A DNA stretch of 36,736 bases, taken from positions 1 to 36,736 of the forward strand of contig JADHXS010000007.1 of assembly GCA_016782835.1 (NCBI GenBank), given 5' to 3'. This DNA comes from Phycisphaerae bacterium (GTDB lineage Bacteria; Planctomycetota; Phycisphaerae; Sedimentisphaerales; Anaerohalosphaeraceae). Positions within the stretch are counted from its first letter, which is position 1; each line of letters starts with the position of its first letter. The notes under the pieces were generated by a model. The model was given only the letters and a program-made list of their open reading frames with translations, did no database searches and had not been told where the DNA came from. Made by a program: the position numbers and the translations under genes. Below, in pieces: positions 17,174 to 25,553 of this stretch.

Positions 17174-17228
17174 GCCCAGCCCAACGGGCTGGGGAAACAA
17201 ACCACAATATACCTCGCCCTGAAAGGGC
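17174..17228. repeat. two palindromic repeat units upstream of the MauE-thioredoxin gene
   Basis: CCCAGCCC-AAC-GGGCTGGG (17175-17193), preceded by TTAG, and GCCCT-GAA-AGGGC (17216-17228). Related units recur beyond the orphan gene at 18470-18500 (GCCT-GAA-AGGC, TTAGCCCAGCCC). They belong to the repeat-filled gap 17128-17594. Confidence 0.75.
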
Positions 17229-17427
17229 AATATATAAGCCATTACAATCATCAATACACTACCGAATTATACCAGAAATCGGCTTAATGTGGCAACCGCC
17301 TTCGCTTTTTTTACAAACTTATTACTTAGACACTCGAAAATTGTTCAAAAAAGCGTAAAATAATACCCATTGCTGATAGTAGTACCATCGCCAACGGTTC
17401 GAAGGTACATATAAAAGGAAAATTCGA

Positions 17428-17523
17428 TGACCGCGTTGCGGTCAAACAACAATAGCCCCCGGTGAGCAACACGAAACCGGGGGTGACGGATATTCTAACC
17501 GCCCTTGACCCTGAATGGGTCAA
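17428..17523. repeat. REP-like hairpin cluster left of orphan gene
   Basis: Three hairpins in a row: TGACCGC-GTT-GCGGTCA (17428-17444); CCCCCGGT...ACCGGGGG (17456-17483), preceded directly by ATAG; and TTGACCC-TGAAT-GGGTCAA (17505-17523). The same order, an ATAG-led hairpin and then a TTGACCC/GGGTCAA hairpin, occurs just before the Y1 transposase gene at 35461-35540. Confidence 0.8.
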
Positions 17524-17594
17524 ATAGGAAAACCAGCAATGCCGGGCCGAAGGGATTTATTTAAAAGAAGAGTTTTAGCGTTGAGAAAGGCGGA

Positions 17595-18386
17595 ATGACA
17601 ATGATTTATCAAATACTGATATCAATTGTTACGGGGGGAATAGGATTCTCTTTACTTTTTGTAAAAGAAAAATCAAAATCCCAAAAAGCTCTGAGCATAA
17701 CTTTAATATTGATCGGAACAATATCCGGTGTAATTGCCGCATTCAACATTTCCGAATCTGAAGAAATTGGCAGTTTGAAACCTACCAATAAAGTAATTGA
17801 TCCCGAATGGACTGATAAAAATGAAGTGAGAATTGTTCAGCAAGGTGAACCGGTTATAAAGCTCGGGGGTGCATGGGTCAAACCAATATACCCACTTGGG
17901 AGAAATGTAGCACTTGCATTGATTAATGAAATTGACGGTTTAACAATTTATGCCAAAGTAACAAGTTTAGATGGTAAAATTGTAGCTAAGATAATTAGGA
18001 ATAAATGGCAAACAAATCCTAATCACTATTTTCGAAAATTTTCTAATCAATCATCTCTCGAAATTATCGACGAGTATGATATTCCGATTCTTCAAATTGA
18101 ACTTGTCGATTACAATACGGTCAAGATAGGAGGAATTTTCCGATCAGAAAAATCGTTTGTTTCTGATTTTGATAATGATTTCCCGCAATACAGTAACACA
18201 GTTAATGTTTTCTTGACGGGGGAATTCGAAAATACAATTCAGATTGTTGGTGAGGGAGGAGCGTTTTTTAACACAAATAATATGGAACTACAGGACATTA
18301 TTTCAAAATCAAGGGAAATAATTAAACCATGGTTCGATTATAGCTCCCCCTCAAACCCCTCTAAAAGACTTCCAAAGCAAATATGA
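17595..18386 (+). CDS. AT-rich orphan membrane protein, function unknown
   Basis: 263 residues; not recognised. Two hydrophobic helices at the N-terminus (about 4-22 and 30-50) are followed by about 200 residues predicted by eye to be beta-rich, with no cysteine pairs or catalytic motif. GAAAGG at 17585-17590 serves either ATG 17595 or ATG 17601. The gene is visibly richer in A and T than priA or the MauE gene, and repeat clusters flank it on both sides (17174-17523 and 18470-18766). Both features suggest an acquired gene. Coding potential is supported by the long clean frame and normal codon pattern. Confidence 0.65.
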   Translation: MTMIYQILISIVTGGIGFSLLFVKEKSKSQKALSITLILIGTISGVIAAFNISESEEIGSLKPTNKVIDPEWTDKNEVRIVQQGEPVIKLGGAWVKPIYPLGRNVALALINEIDGLTIYAKVTSLDGKIVAKIIRNKWQTNPNHYFRKFSNQSSLEIIDEYDIPILQIELVDYNTVKIGGIFRSEKSFVSDFDNDFPQYSNTVNVFLTGEFENTIQIVGEGGAFFNTNNMELQDIISKSREIIKPWFDYSSPSNPSKRLPKQI

Positions 18387-18469
18387 CAAAAGACAGAACG
18401 GACGGGTGGTCGGGGTAATGCAGATTGACAATTTAAAAAGAGTTTCTTGTGGGTGGCGTGCTTTGATTT

Positions 18470-18766
18470 GCCTGAAAGGCATATTTAACTTAGCCCAGCC
18501 CAGCGCATGTGTTTAGCCCGAAGGGTTTTGATACAGTAGCCGGGGGTGAAACCCCCGGAAAGGAATACACCCATCCATTCTTTATGAGCTCCGGAGGAGC
18601 GAAAGAGAGCGGCGTGTTTTATGTCCCTTTGGGACTGTGTGATTGAAAATTGATACGAGGGAAACCCCCTCCCCCCTTCCGGGTACTGGCCCTTGGCAGG
18701 GGGAGAGCTTTTAAGATTCCAAAGCGGGACGCTTCGGGTAAAAAAATGTGCGGGCGGGACGCCCGC
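18470..18766. repeat. composite REP-like cluster right of orphan gene, upstream of priA
   Basis: Within the 395-base gap 18387-18781 there are at least five palindromes: GCCT-GAA-AGGC (18470-18480); CCGGGGGT-GAA-ACCCCCGG (18540-18558), preceded directly by GTAG; GCTCC-GGA-GGAGC (18588-18600); GTCCC-TTT-GGGAC (18623-18635); and GCGGGCG-GGA-CGCCCGC (18750-18766). A CCCTCCCCCC...GGGGGAG pair lies near 18667-18705. The priA frame stays open back to 18650 through these repeats, but that stretch is unlikely to be translated. Confidence 0.8.
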
Positions 18767-18781
18767 GCTCCCAGTGAAATT

Positions 18782-21172
18782 ATGTCAAAAGATAAAACAA
18801 AAAGCCTGTTTGGAACAGAATTGGATGACACATCGAATGTGTCAGGGCTGATTGTTCGGGTTGCGCTGGATACCGGCGCCGATACTCTGTTCGATTACGT
18901 TTTGCCCCAATTTCTGGGAACCGTCCAGCCAGGACAACGGGTGCAGGTGCCGTTCGGACGGGCAAATAAGCTTCAACAGGCGTTCGTTGTAAAAATTATT
19001 GATGACCCCGATGAAATCGTAAAATGCCGACGGTTTAAGCTCAAACCCGTTAAAGCAATCCTTGACGAGGCGCCATTGCTGGATGCCGAATTAATACAAC
19101 TGGCCCAATGGATTAGCCAGTATTATGTCTGCCCCCTGGGACAGGTTTTCAGCGCAATGGTGCCCGCGGCGGTTAAAAAAGACGTCGGTGTCAAAAAGCA
19201 AAGCATCGTTTATCTGACAAATCGTGGAACGGGCATCCTGCCCGTGGAACATGGCCAGGATGGCCATGCCACCTTAATCAGAAGCAAAAAGCAAAAGGCG
19301 ATTGTCGATATTTTGCAAGAAGCCAATGCGGTTGATATCGACAGCGGGCTTGAAAAGCAGGTTTTGCTCGAGTCGGCCGACTGCACCGAAAGCCCGCTCA
19401 AACAGCTTATACGCAAACAAATTGCCAAAATCGGCAAAAAACAGATTCTGTACGCCCTGCCTGTCGTACCGGAAGGATTAAGTTTCGAAACAAAAAAAGT
19501 CATCCTGAACCAGGACCAGCAAAAAGCCCTGGATTTTGTTACGCATGAAATCACAGACAACCGCTTTGGTGTATCCCTGCTGCACGGTGTGACCGACAGC
19601 GGCAAGACGGAAGTGTATATTCGCGCCATCGAAGCGGCCATCGCGGCGGGCAGGCGGGCGATTATTCTGCTGCCCGAGATTGCCCTGACGGCCCAGACCG
19701 TCCAGCGATTCAGCAGCCGGTTTGAAAACGTCGCGATTCTGCACTCACAGCTTTCCGGCCCGCAGCGCAACGCACAATGGCAAAGCATCAAAAGCAATCA
19801 AGCCGACGTCGTCATCGGGGCACGGTCGGCCATCTTTGCCCCGGTGAGTAACCTGGGGCTGATTGTCATCGACGAAGAACACGAAGGCAGCTACAAGCAA
19901 GACACCGTGCCGCGCTATCATGGGCGGGATGTCGCCGTCAAGCGGGCGCAACTGGCAAACGCGCACTGCATCCTCGGCTCGGCGACGCCGTCGTTGGAAA
20001 CGCTGCACAACTGCACTACGAAAAAACATTACACTCTACTTCAACTGCCGAAACGTGTGAATGATTTGCCGATGCCGGAAATGAAGCTGGTGGATATGAC
20101 CTGCGCATTTGCGGATACGGAACATAAAGGCGTTCATCTTATTAGTCCGCCGCTTCGAGCACATCTTAGCAATATCCTGGAGCGGAAAGAGCAGGCGATT
20201 TTATTGCTAAACCGCCGGGGGTATAGTAATTTTGTCTATTGCCCGTCGTGTCGGCACAGCCTGACCTGTCGAAATTGTGATGTAACGCTGACCTTTCACA
20301 AAAAGCCGCAATTGGAAAATCGCAAAGAAACCATTCTCGGTCGGCACATGGTCGGCGGGTATGCGATTTGTCATTATTGCCTGTCGAAGACGCTGGTGCC
20401 GAAACAATGCCCGATTTGCAGCAAAAATATGACGATGGTTGGATTAGGTTCGCAGCGGCTGGAGGAGGAGCTGGCTAAAAAACTGCCCGCCGCCCGCGTC
20501 CGGCGGATTGACAGCGACGCGATGGCGGGGCAGGATTATTACGATGTTTTAAGGGATTTCGCGGAGCAGAAAATCGATATTCTGGCCGGAACGCAGATGC
20601 TGGCAAAGGGGCTTCATTTTCCGAATGTGACACTGGTGGGGATTATCAGTGCCGATACGGCGTTGTTTTTGCCGGATTTCCGCTCGAACGAACGGACGTT
20701 TCAACTTATCAGCCAAGTGGCCGGACGTGCCGGACGCAGCGAAAGGGGCGGAACCGTTTATGTCCAGACCTTTTTCCCCGAACAACCGACCATCAAATAC
20801 GCCCTGGAGTACAACTTTAAAGGCTTTTTAGAAAATGAGTTATCGCATCGAGAGGCCTGCGGTTTACCACCATTCGGGCGGATGGCGATTGTCGCGATGC
20901 GGGATATGAAATTTGACCGGCTTTCGGCGGCCGCCGAGAAAATGCGCCAGCGTCTGGATGAAATTATCACCACTGAACGGCTGAAAATCACGCTTCGCGG
21001 GCCCATCGAGCCGGCCATCAGCCGAATTCAGCGGCAGCATCGCGTTCAATTCATTCTACAGGGAAAATCGGTGGTTGACCTGCAAAGACTCTTTGGGCGT
21101 TTTCGCGTTATGGCGCCGCTTCGCCCCGCCGTCCAGACACAAGTCGATATTGACCCGATTGGTGTTTTATAG
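18782..21172 (+). CDS. priA: primosomal replication-restart helicase PriA
   Basis: Superfamily 2 DNA helicase that reloads the replisome at stalled forks. From ATG 18782 it has 796 residues. Order of parts: N-terminal DNA-binding domain (TLFDYVLP, GQRVQVPFGR), winged-helix region, ATP loop GVTDSGKT (269-276), VIDEEHEGSYKQ, LGSATPSLE, a zinc domain with CPSC, CRNC, CHYC and CPIC pairs, then GTQMLAKGLHFP and AGRAGR. All key residues are kept. The frame is open to 18650, but the extra 44 codons are made of palindromic repeats, so 18782 is preferred although its ribosome site is weak. Residues ~150-163 (GTGILPVEHGQDGH) come from an in-frame repeat insertion. Confidence 0.93.
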   Translation: MSKDKTKSLFGTELDDTSNVSGLIVRVALDTGADTLFDYVLPQFLGTVQPGQRVQVPFGRANKLQQAFVVKIIDDPDEIVKCRRFKLKPVKAILDEAPLLDAELIQLAQWISQYYVCPLGQVFSAMVPAAVKKDVGVKKQSIVYLTNRGTGILPVEHGQDGHATLIRSKKQKAIVDILQEANAVDIDSGLEKQVLLESADCTESPLKQLIRKQIAKIGKKQILYALPVVPEGLSFETKKVILNQDQQKALDFVTHEITDNRFGVSLLHGVTDSGKTEVYIRAIEAAIAAGRRAIILLPEIALTAQTVQRFSSRFENVAILHSQLSGPQRNAQWQSIKSNQADVVIGARSAIFAPVSNLGLIVIDEEHEGSYKQDTVPRYHGRDVAVKRAQLANAHCILGSATPSLETLHNCTTKKHYTLLQLPKRVNDLPMPEMKLVDMTCAFADTEHKGVHLISPPLRAHLSNILERKEQAILLLNRRGYSNFVYCPSCRHSLTCRNCDVTLTFHKKPQLENRKETILGRHMVGGYAICHYCLSKTLVPKQCPICSKNMTMVGLGSQRLEEELAKKLPAARVRRIDSDAMAGQDYYDVLRDFAEQKIDILAGTQMLAKGLHFPNVTLVGIISADTALFLPDFRSNERTFQLISQVAGRAGRSERGGTVYVQTFFPEQPTIKYALEYNFKGFLENELSHREACGLPPFGRMAIVAMRDMKFDRLSAAAEKMRQRLDEIITTERLKITLRGPIEPAISRIQRQHRVQFILQGKSVVDLQRLFGRFRVMAPLRPAVQTQVDIDPIGVL
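19229..19267. repeat. double palindrome inserted in frame inside priA
   Basis: ACGGGCA-TCC-TGCCCGT (19229-19245) and ATGGCCA-GGA-TGGCCAT (19251-19267), five bases apart, are translated as TGILPVEHGQDGHA within the winged-helix region of PriA. The three-base TCC/GGA loops match the intergenic palindromes at 18750 and 33922, which points to the same repeat family landing in a gene without breaking the frame. Confidence 0.8.
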
Positions 21173-21173
21173 C

Positions 21174-21202
21174 TTGATTTTTCATCGCCAATCGTGTATA
21201 TT
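21174..21202 (+). promoter_or_regulatory. promoter of tRNA-Pro
   Basis: TTGATT (21174-21179), 17-base spacer, TATATT (21197-21202). Transcription would start near 21209, seven bases before the mature tRNA. The -35 box begins two bases after the priA stop. Confidence 0.7.
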
Positions 21203-21215
21203 CACCGATTCTTTA

Positions 21216-21290
21216 CGGAGAGTAGCTCAGTTTGGCCAGAGCGCTGCGTTCGGGACGCAGAGGTCGCAAGTTCAAATCTTGTCTCTCCGA
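21216..21290 (+). tRNA. tRNA-Pro (anticodon CGG)
   Basis: The 75-base cloverleaf folds fully: acceptor CGGAGAG/CTCTCCG, D-stem GCTC/GAGC, anticodon stem CTGCG/CGCAG with loop TTCGGGA (anticodon CGG at 21251-21253, G37), five-base variable loop, T-stem GCAAG/CTTGT with loop TTCAAAT, discriminator A. CCA is not encoded. TTTTTT (21291-21296) follows directly and may stop transcription. It reads codon CCG. Confidence 0.95.
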
Positions 21291-21334
21291 TTTTTTGTAA
21301 CCCTTTCTGTCTCAATCGGTTGCAGGTTTATGGG

Positions 21335-21363
21335 TTGACATTTCCCCCTCATTTGACGATAAT
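21335..21363 (+). promoter_or_regulatory. near-consensus sigma70 promoter of the polysaccharide locus
   Basis: TTGACA (21335-21340, perfect), 17-base spacer, GATAAT (21358-21363, five of six). It predicts a start near 21370 and a leader of about 40 bases to the flippase ATG. It is the strongest promoter match noticed in the window and could drive the genes through 29951. Confidence 0.75.
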
Positions 21364-21408
21364 AATTTGCTATCGACGGTTTGCTCTGGCATTAAATGGC
21401 AATCTTGC

Positions 21409-22941
21409 ATGACAGATAATAACAATATAAATATCCAAAAGAAAGAACCCGACCTCTACAAACGCTCCGTCAAAGGCGGTTATTGGGTGATATCATCGCG
21501 GTTCGCTGTACAGCTTTTAGGATTCGTAAAGTCACTCTTTATTGTCAACTTCTTCTTCCTGAACGACTTGGGCATCATCAGTGCCGCCGTGATGATGATG
21601 GAAATATTATCGACTTTCACGCAAACCGGATTCGAGAGCGCGCTGATCCAAAAAAAAGGCGATATCCACGATTACCTCGATACGGCTTGGACGGCGGGAA
21701 TCATTAAGGGGATCGTTCTGTTCCTGACTCTTTATTTTGCCGCCCCGCTATTAGCAACATTTAGAATTCCCGAAGAAAAAGTACCGCTGGCGATTGGGAT
21801 TTTCCGGGCCATGAGTGTCTGTTTTCTGATTAGCGGATTTCGGAATATCGGGGCCATTTATTTCAGTAAAAACCTGGATTTTCATAAAACCTTTGCCTTA
21901 TCGATGGTTTCAACGTTGACTGATATCGTACTTTCAGTGGGACTTGTGTTATTTTTCCGCAGCATCTGGGGCGTCATCGCAGCCCGACTAGTGACAGCCT
22001 GCATCAACTGTACAAGCACCTATATCCTGTCCTCCTACCGCCCCCGCCTGCATTTTGAACGCGCAAAGGCCCGCGAACTCTGGAAATTCGGACGCTGGAT
22101 TTTCGGGGGAAACATTATCAGCTATCTGCTGGAGGCCGGGGACGACTATTTCGTCTGGTCTTATCTGGGCATTCAGTCGCTGGCGCTGTACCGATATGCC
22201 TATCGGTTTTCCAATATGCCGGCTACTCACATTACCTCTGTTATTTCACAGGTCTCTTTTCCGGCGTATTCAAAAATCCAGGATGACCTGCCGCGGCTGC
22301 GTGAGGCCTATCTGAAAGTCCTGAAAATTACAGCATTATTCTCAGTTCCAACAGCTTTTTTGATCTTCATTCTCGGTCCGGATTTTGTGCATCTATTCCT
22401 GCCGGAACGCATGTACCCCATGATCCCGGCCTTACAACTCTTAGCGATAGTCGGACTCATAACATCATTGGGCGGAGTCATTGGCCCTGTACTTAAAGCA
22501 ACGGGAAAACTTGTGCCCGTTTTATATTTTCAGGGGGGCCGACTTGCCCTCCTGGCAATCCTTATATATCCATTCACAAAAATGTGGGGAATTGCTGGGA
22601 CCGCTCTTGCAATAGCGTTAACGCGAGTCTTAATGTACCCTCCCGGTCTCCTTTTCGTCTGCCGCTTGGTCAATTGCTCAATCTGGAAAGTGATTCAACC
22701 GTTATTGATTCCTCTTGCTGCTTCAACAATGATGGCTTTCGTTACTTTTTTACTTAAATTCTCTGTTTTTACAGAAGTACATTTTCTCTCATTTTTCGGC
22801 TCGCTGCTTTTGGCCTTAGCGATATATTTAACAACAGTATGGCTTATGGATTCGATATTTAATTGCGAAATTCGAAAAATTGTTCGGGAAAACTTTACCG
22901 CGATACGCTGGAAACATAGGAAAAATACCGGAATATATTGA
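21409..22941 (+). CDS. Wzx-type polysaccharide flippase (O-antigen transporter family)
   Basis: 510 residues with about a dozen hydrophobic helices and short charged loops, typical of the MOP-superfamily exporters that flip lipid-linked sugar units across the inner membrane. Family-like features: KRSVKGGYWVISSRFAVQLL at the start of helix 1, FTQTGFESALIQKK after helix 2 and the YFSKNLDFHKTF loop. The frame is open back to 21367, but ATG 21409 is preferred because the residues before it are not homologous and overlap the predicted start of transcription. The ribosome site is weak. First gene of the glycan locus; no Wzy polymerase or initiating sugar-phosphate transferase was found in the window. 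Confidence 0.85.
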   Translation: MTDNNNINIQKKEPDLYKRSVKGGYWVISSRFAVQLLGFVKSLFIVNFFFLNDLGIISAAVMMMEILSTFTQTGFESALIQKKGDIHDYLDTAWTAGIIKGIVLFLTLYFAAPLLATFRIPEEKVPLAIGIFRAMSVCFLISGFRNIGAIYFSKNLDFHKTFALSMVSTLTDIVLSVGLVLFFRSIWGVIAARLVTACINCTSTYILSSYRPRLHFERAKARELWKFGRWIFGGNIISYLLEAGDDYFVWSYLGIQSLALYRYAYRFSNMPATHITSVISQVSFPAYSKIQDDLPRLREAYLKVLKITALFSVPTAFLIFILGPDFVHLFLPERMYPMIPALQLLAIVGLITSLGGVIGPVLKATGKLVPVLYFQGGRLALLAILIYPFTKMWGIAGTALAIALTRVLMYPPGLLFVCRLVNCSIWKVIQPLLIPLAASTMMAFVTFLLKFSVFTEVHFLSFFGSLLLALAIYLTTVWLMDSIFNCEIRKIVRENFTAIRWKHRKNTGIY

Positions 22942-23032
22942 AAAAAAACTGCCGATGTCTATAATAGGGAAAAGTCTAAAAAAAGGATGGTAACCCTTAT
23001 ACCCTGAGATAGTTAATAGGTGTTAAGTTTTT

Positions 23033-24163
23033 ATGGTAGAACCGTTTAAGAACCCGATTTATGTAACCCGACCTTTTTTGCCGCCGCTTAAGGACTTCTG
23101 TAAGGGTCTCGAAGAAGTTTGGGATTCCCGCTGGCTGACTAATAACGGTCCTGTCGTCACGCGATATGCACAAGAACTTAGATCTTTTTTGGCCATTGAC
23201 AATGTGTGCTTATTTAATAACGGCACGCTGGCACTCCAAATTGGTCTTCAGGGGTTGGGAATCTCCGGAGAAGTTATTACCACCCCATTCAGTTTTGTAG
23301 CGACTACCCATGCTCTATACTGGAATAAAATCCGTCCGGTTTTTGTAGATATCGAACCCGATTTTTATACCATTGATCCGGAGAAAATCGAGGAGGCCAT
23401 CACGCCTTGGACCACTGCCATCCTTGCCGTTCACGTCTTCGGCAATCCCTGCAATCACGACATCCTTTCGGAAATTGCAAAAAAGCATAATCTGAGGCTT
23501 ATTTACGATGCGGCCCACGCTTTCGGTGTTCAAATCAACGGAAAATCCATTGCGCATTATGGGGATCTATCCATGTTCAGCTTTCATGCCACTAAACTGT
23601 ATCATTCTTTTGAAGGAGGCTTGCTGACATTTAATGATGCCAAACTTACTAGAATTTTTGATTATTTGAAAAACTTCGGTTTTGAAAACGAAGTGGAAGT
23701 GGTCATGCCCGGAACAAATGCCAAGATGACCGAGGTACAGGCATTGATGGGAAGCATCCTTTTGCCCTATCTTGATAAAATGATTCAGGAACGCGAAAGT
23801 ATTTATCACTTGTACTGCGAACGTCTAAAGGAAGTCGCTGGAATCCGGCTGCCGATAAAACACGCCCCCTCCATTCAGTACAACTATGCCTATATGCCCG
23901 TCGAAATCGAAGAATGCCGGTTCGGGATGTCTCGTGACCAATTGTACGAGAAATTGAAAGAATACAATATTTATGCCCGGCGGTATTTCTATCCGTTGAT
24001 CTGCGACTTTCCCTGTTACAAAAATATCCAGGTACAGGATCCACTGAGAACTGCAAGAAATGTTGCATCACATATTTTGACATTACCAATATACGCCGGC
24101 TTAAGTCCGGACGAGGTAAATCAAATTTGCGATATTATTATTTTTATACAGAAGAATCATTAA
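23033..24163 (+). CDS. DegT/DnrJ/EryC1 nucleotide-sugar aminotransferase
   Basis: PLP enzyme that converts a keto-sugar nucleotide to an amino sugar. 376 residues, the family's usual size. Motifs: SRWLTNNGPVV, LFNNGTLAL, TTPFSFVATTHA, VHVFGNPCN, IYDAAHAFG and FHATKLYH, where Lys188 should bind PLP, followed by FEGG. The sequence recalls VioA/FdtB-type enzymes that make amino-dideoxy sugars on dTDP-sugars, but the sugar and the carbon position cannot be assigned. The acetyltransferase gene that follows 35 bases later probably acylates the new amine. Confidence 0.88.
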   Translation: MVEPFKNPIYVTRPFLPPLKDFCKGLEEVWDSRWLTNNGPVVTRYAQELRSFLAIDNVCLFNNGTLALQIGLQGLGISGEVITTPFSFVATTHALYWNKIRPVFVDIEPDFYTIDPEKIEEAITPWTTAILAVHVFGNPCNHDILSEIAKKHNLRLIYDAAHAFGVQINGKSIAHYGDLSMFSFHATKLYHSFEGGLLTFNDAKLTRIFDYLKNFGFENEVEVVMPGTNAKMTEVQALMGSILLPYLDKMIQERESIYHLYCERLKEVAGIRLPIKHAPSIQYNYAYMPVEIEECRFGMSRDQLYEKLKEYNIYARRYFYPLICDFPCYKNIQVQDPLRTARNVASHILTLPIYAGLSPDEVNQICDIIIFIQKNH

Positions 24164-24198
24164 ATCGACACAGACTCTTTTAGGAACAGGACATTGCA

Positions 24199-24720
24199 AT
24201 GGAAAATTCGATCTATTTACGAACGCTTGAACCAGAGGATGTTGACCGTGTTTACCGGTGGCACAATGACCAGGAGCTTTATCAGGATTTGATAGGAACG
24301 CACCATTTTGTCAGTCGAGCAACAGTTGAAAAATGGATAGAGAAAAAAAGCGCTTTCTCATCAACAGAAATCAATATGGCGATCTGTTTAAAAAATAATT
24401 CTGAACATATTGGAAACACGTACATCCGCGATATTAACTGGGTAAACCGAAATGGAGTTATACACCTCTTTATCGGAGATAAAGAACAACGTGGTAAAGG
24501 ATATGGGAAAGAAGCGATAAAACTAATTATCGAATACGCGTTTCAAACCATAGGGTTGAACCGTCTATATCTATACGTTTTTGAAGATAATTCAAATGCG
24601 ATCAACCTCTACAAAAAAGCCGGGTTTGTTGTCGAGGGCAAACTTAGAAAACATGTATATAAGAATGGAAAATTCAAAGACATTCTAATTATGGGGTTAT
24701 GCAAAAGTGAGGAAAATTAA
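24199..24720 (+). CDS. GNAT-family N-acetyltransferase (RimJ/RimL type)
   Basis: 173 residues. The acetyl-CoA motif is RGKGYGKEA (98-106), and the later part has LYVFEDNSNAINLYKKAGF, standard for this family. Such small enzymes in polysaccharide clusters acylate amino sugars, so the likely substrate is the product of the upstream aminotransferase. TTTTAGGAAC shortly before the ATG provides a modest ribosome site. Noticeably AT-rich compared with the flippase gene. Confidence 0.85.
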   Translation: MENSIYLRTLEPEDVDRVYRWHNDQELYQDLIGTHHFVSRATVEKWIEKKSAFSSTEINMAICLKNNSEHIGNTYIRDINWVNRNGVIHLFIGDKEQRGKGYGKEAIKLIIEYAFQTIGLNRLYLYVFEDNSNAINLYKKAGFVVEGKLRKHVYKNGKFKDILIMGLCKSEEN

Positions 24721-24765
24721 TTCCATTATCACAATAAGTCCTAAAAATACTTTTACCGGCCGCTT

Positions 24766-25485
24766 ATGAAAACTATTGGAATAATGCAACCATATTTCAT
24801 ACCTTATATTGGGTATTTCCAACTTCTTGAAGTATCTGACGTTTTTGTATTTCACGACGACGTCAAATATATAAAAAACGGATGGATTAATCGAAACCGA
24901 ATTTTATTTAATGGCACGACAAAGTATATTACTCTTCCTGTCAGAAAGGATACTAATACAAAATATATTAATGAGCGTTTTTTTTCTAAAAATGAATTAT
25001 TGAAAGAAAAAAAATATATTCTTTCTACGATCAAACTAACTTATCGTAAAACGCCGTACTTTAAAGCAATTTATCCCTTGCTGGAAAGCCTTATTAACAA
25101 TGAAGAAACAAATGTTTCACATTTTGCAGAAACATCCATACTTTCAATTATAAATTATCTTGGATTAAACACTTCAATACACAGGTCTTCCGAGATAGAC
25201 TTTGATAAGTCACTGAAAGGGCAAGATCGCGTCATTGCAATTGTAAAAAAACTCAATGGGAATCATTATGTAAATCCGATTGGAGGCATTGATCTTTATA
25301 ACCCAACCGATTTCCAAAAGAAGGGGGTCAAGCTTCAATTCTTACAATCAGAAATAAAACCTTACAAACAATTTGGAAATCATTTTATTCCAAATCTATC
25401 GATTATTGATGTGATGATGTTTAACTCCAAACAAGAAGTTTTGAATATGCTAAAACAATACACTTTAATTGACAAAGAAAGCTGA
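24766..25485 (+). CDS. WbqC-like family protein
   Basis: 239 residues starting MKTIGIMQPYFIPYIGYFQL, with DVFVFHDDVKYIKNGWINRN and the conserved C-terminal stretch; these define the WbqC-like family, which is found in O-antigen and exopolysaccharide clusters. The biochemical role is not established; association with aminotransferase and acyltransferase genes suggests modification of an amino sugar. The gene is AT-rich and sits 45 bases after the GNAT gene. The ribosome site is weak. Confidence 0.85.
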   Translation: MKTIGIMQPYFIPYIGYFQLLEVSDVFVFHDDVKYIKNGWINRNRILFNGTTKYITLPVRKDTNTKYINERFFSKNELLKEKKYILSTIKLTYRKTPYFKAIYPLLESLINNEETNVSHFAETSILSIINYLGLNTSIHRSSEIDFDKSLKGQDRVIAIVKKLNGNHYVNPIGGIDLYNPTDFQKKGVKLQFLQSEIKPYKQFGNHFIPNLSIIDVMMFNSKQEVLNMLKQYTLIDKES

Positions 25486-25553
25486 ATTCTTTTGCCACTC
25501 TTTGAACAATCTATTGACATTTTCAATCGTTAAAATTGACCGTAAAATAAATA

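Noticed and set aside
18650-18781. Upstream extension of priA by 44 codons
   Set aside because: The sequence is made of GC-rich palindromes and has no PriA homology; ATG 18782 is preferred.
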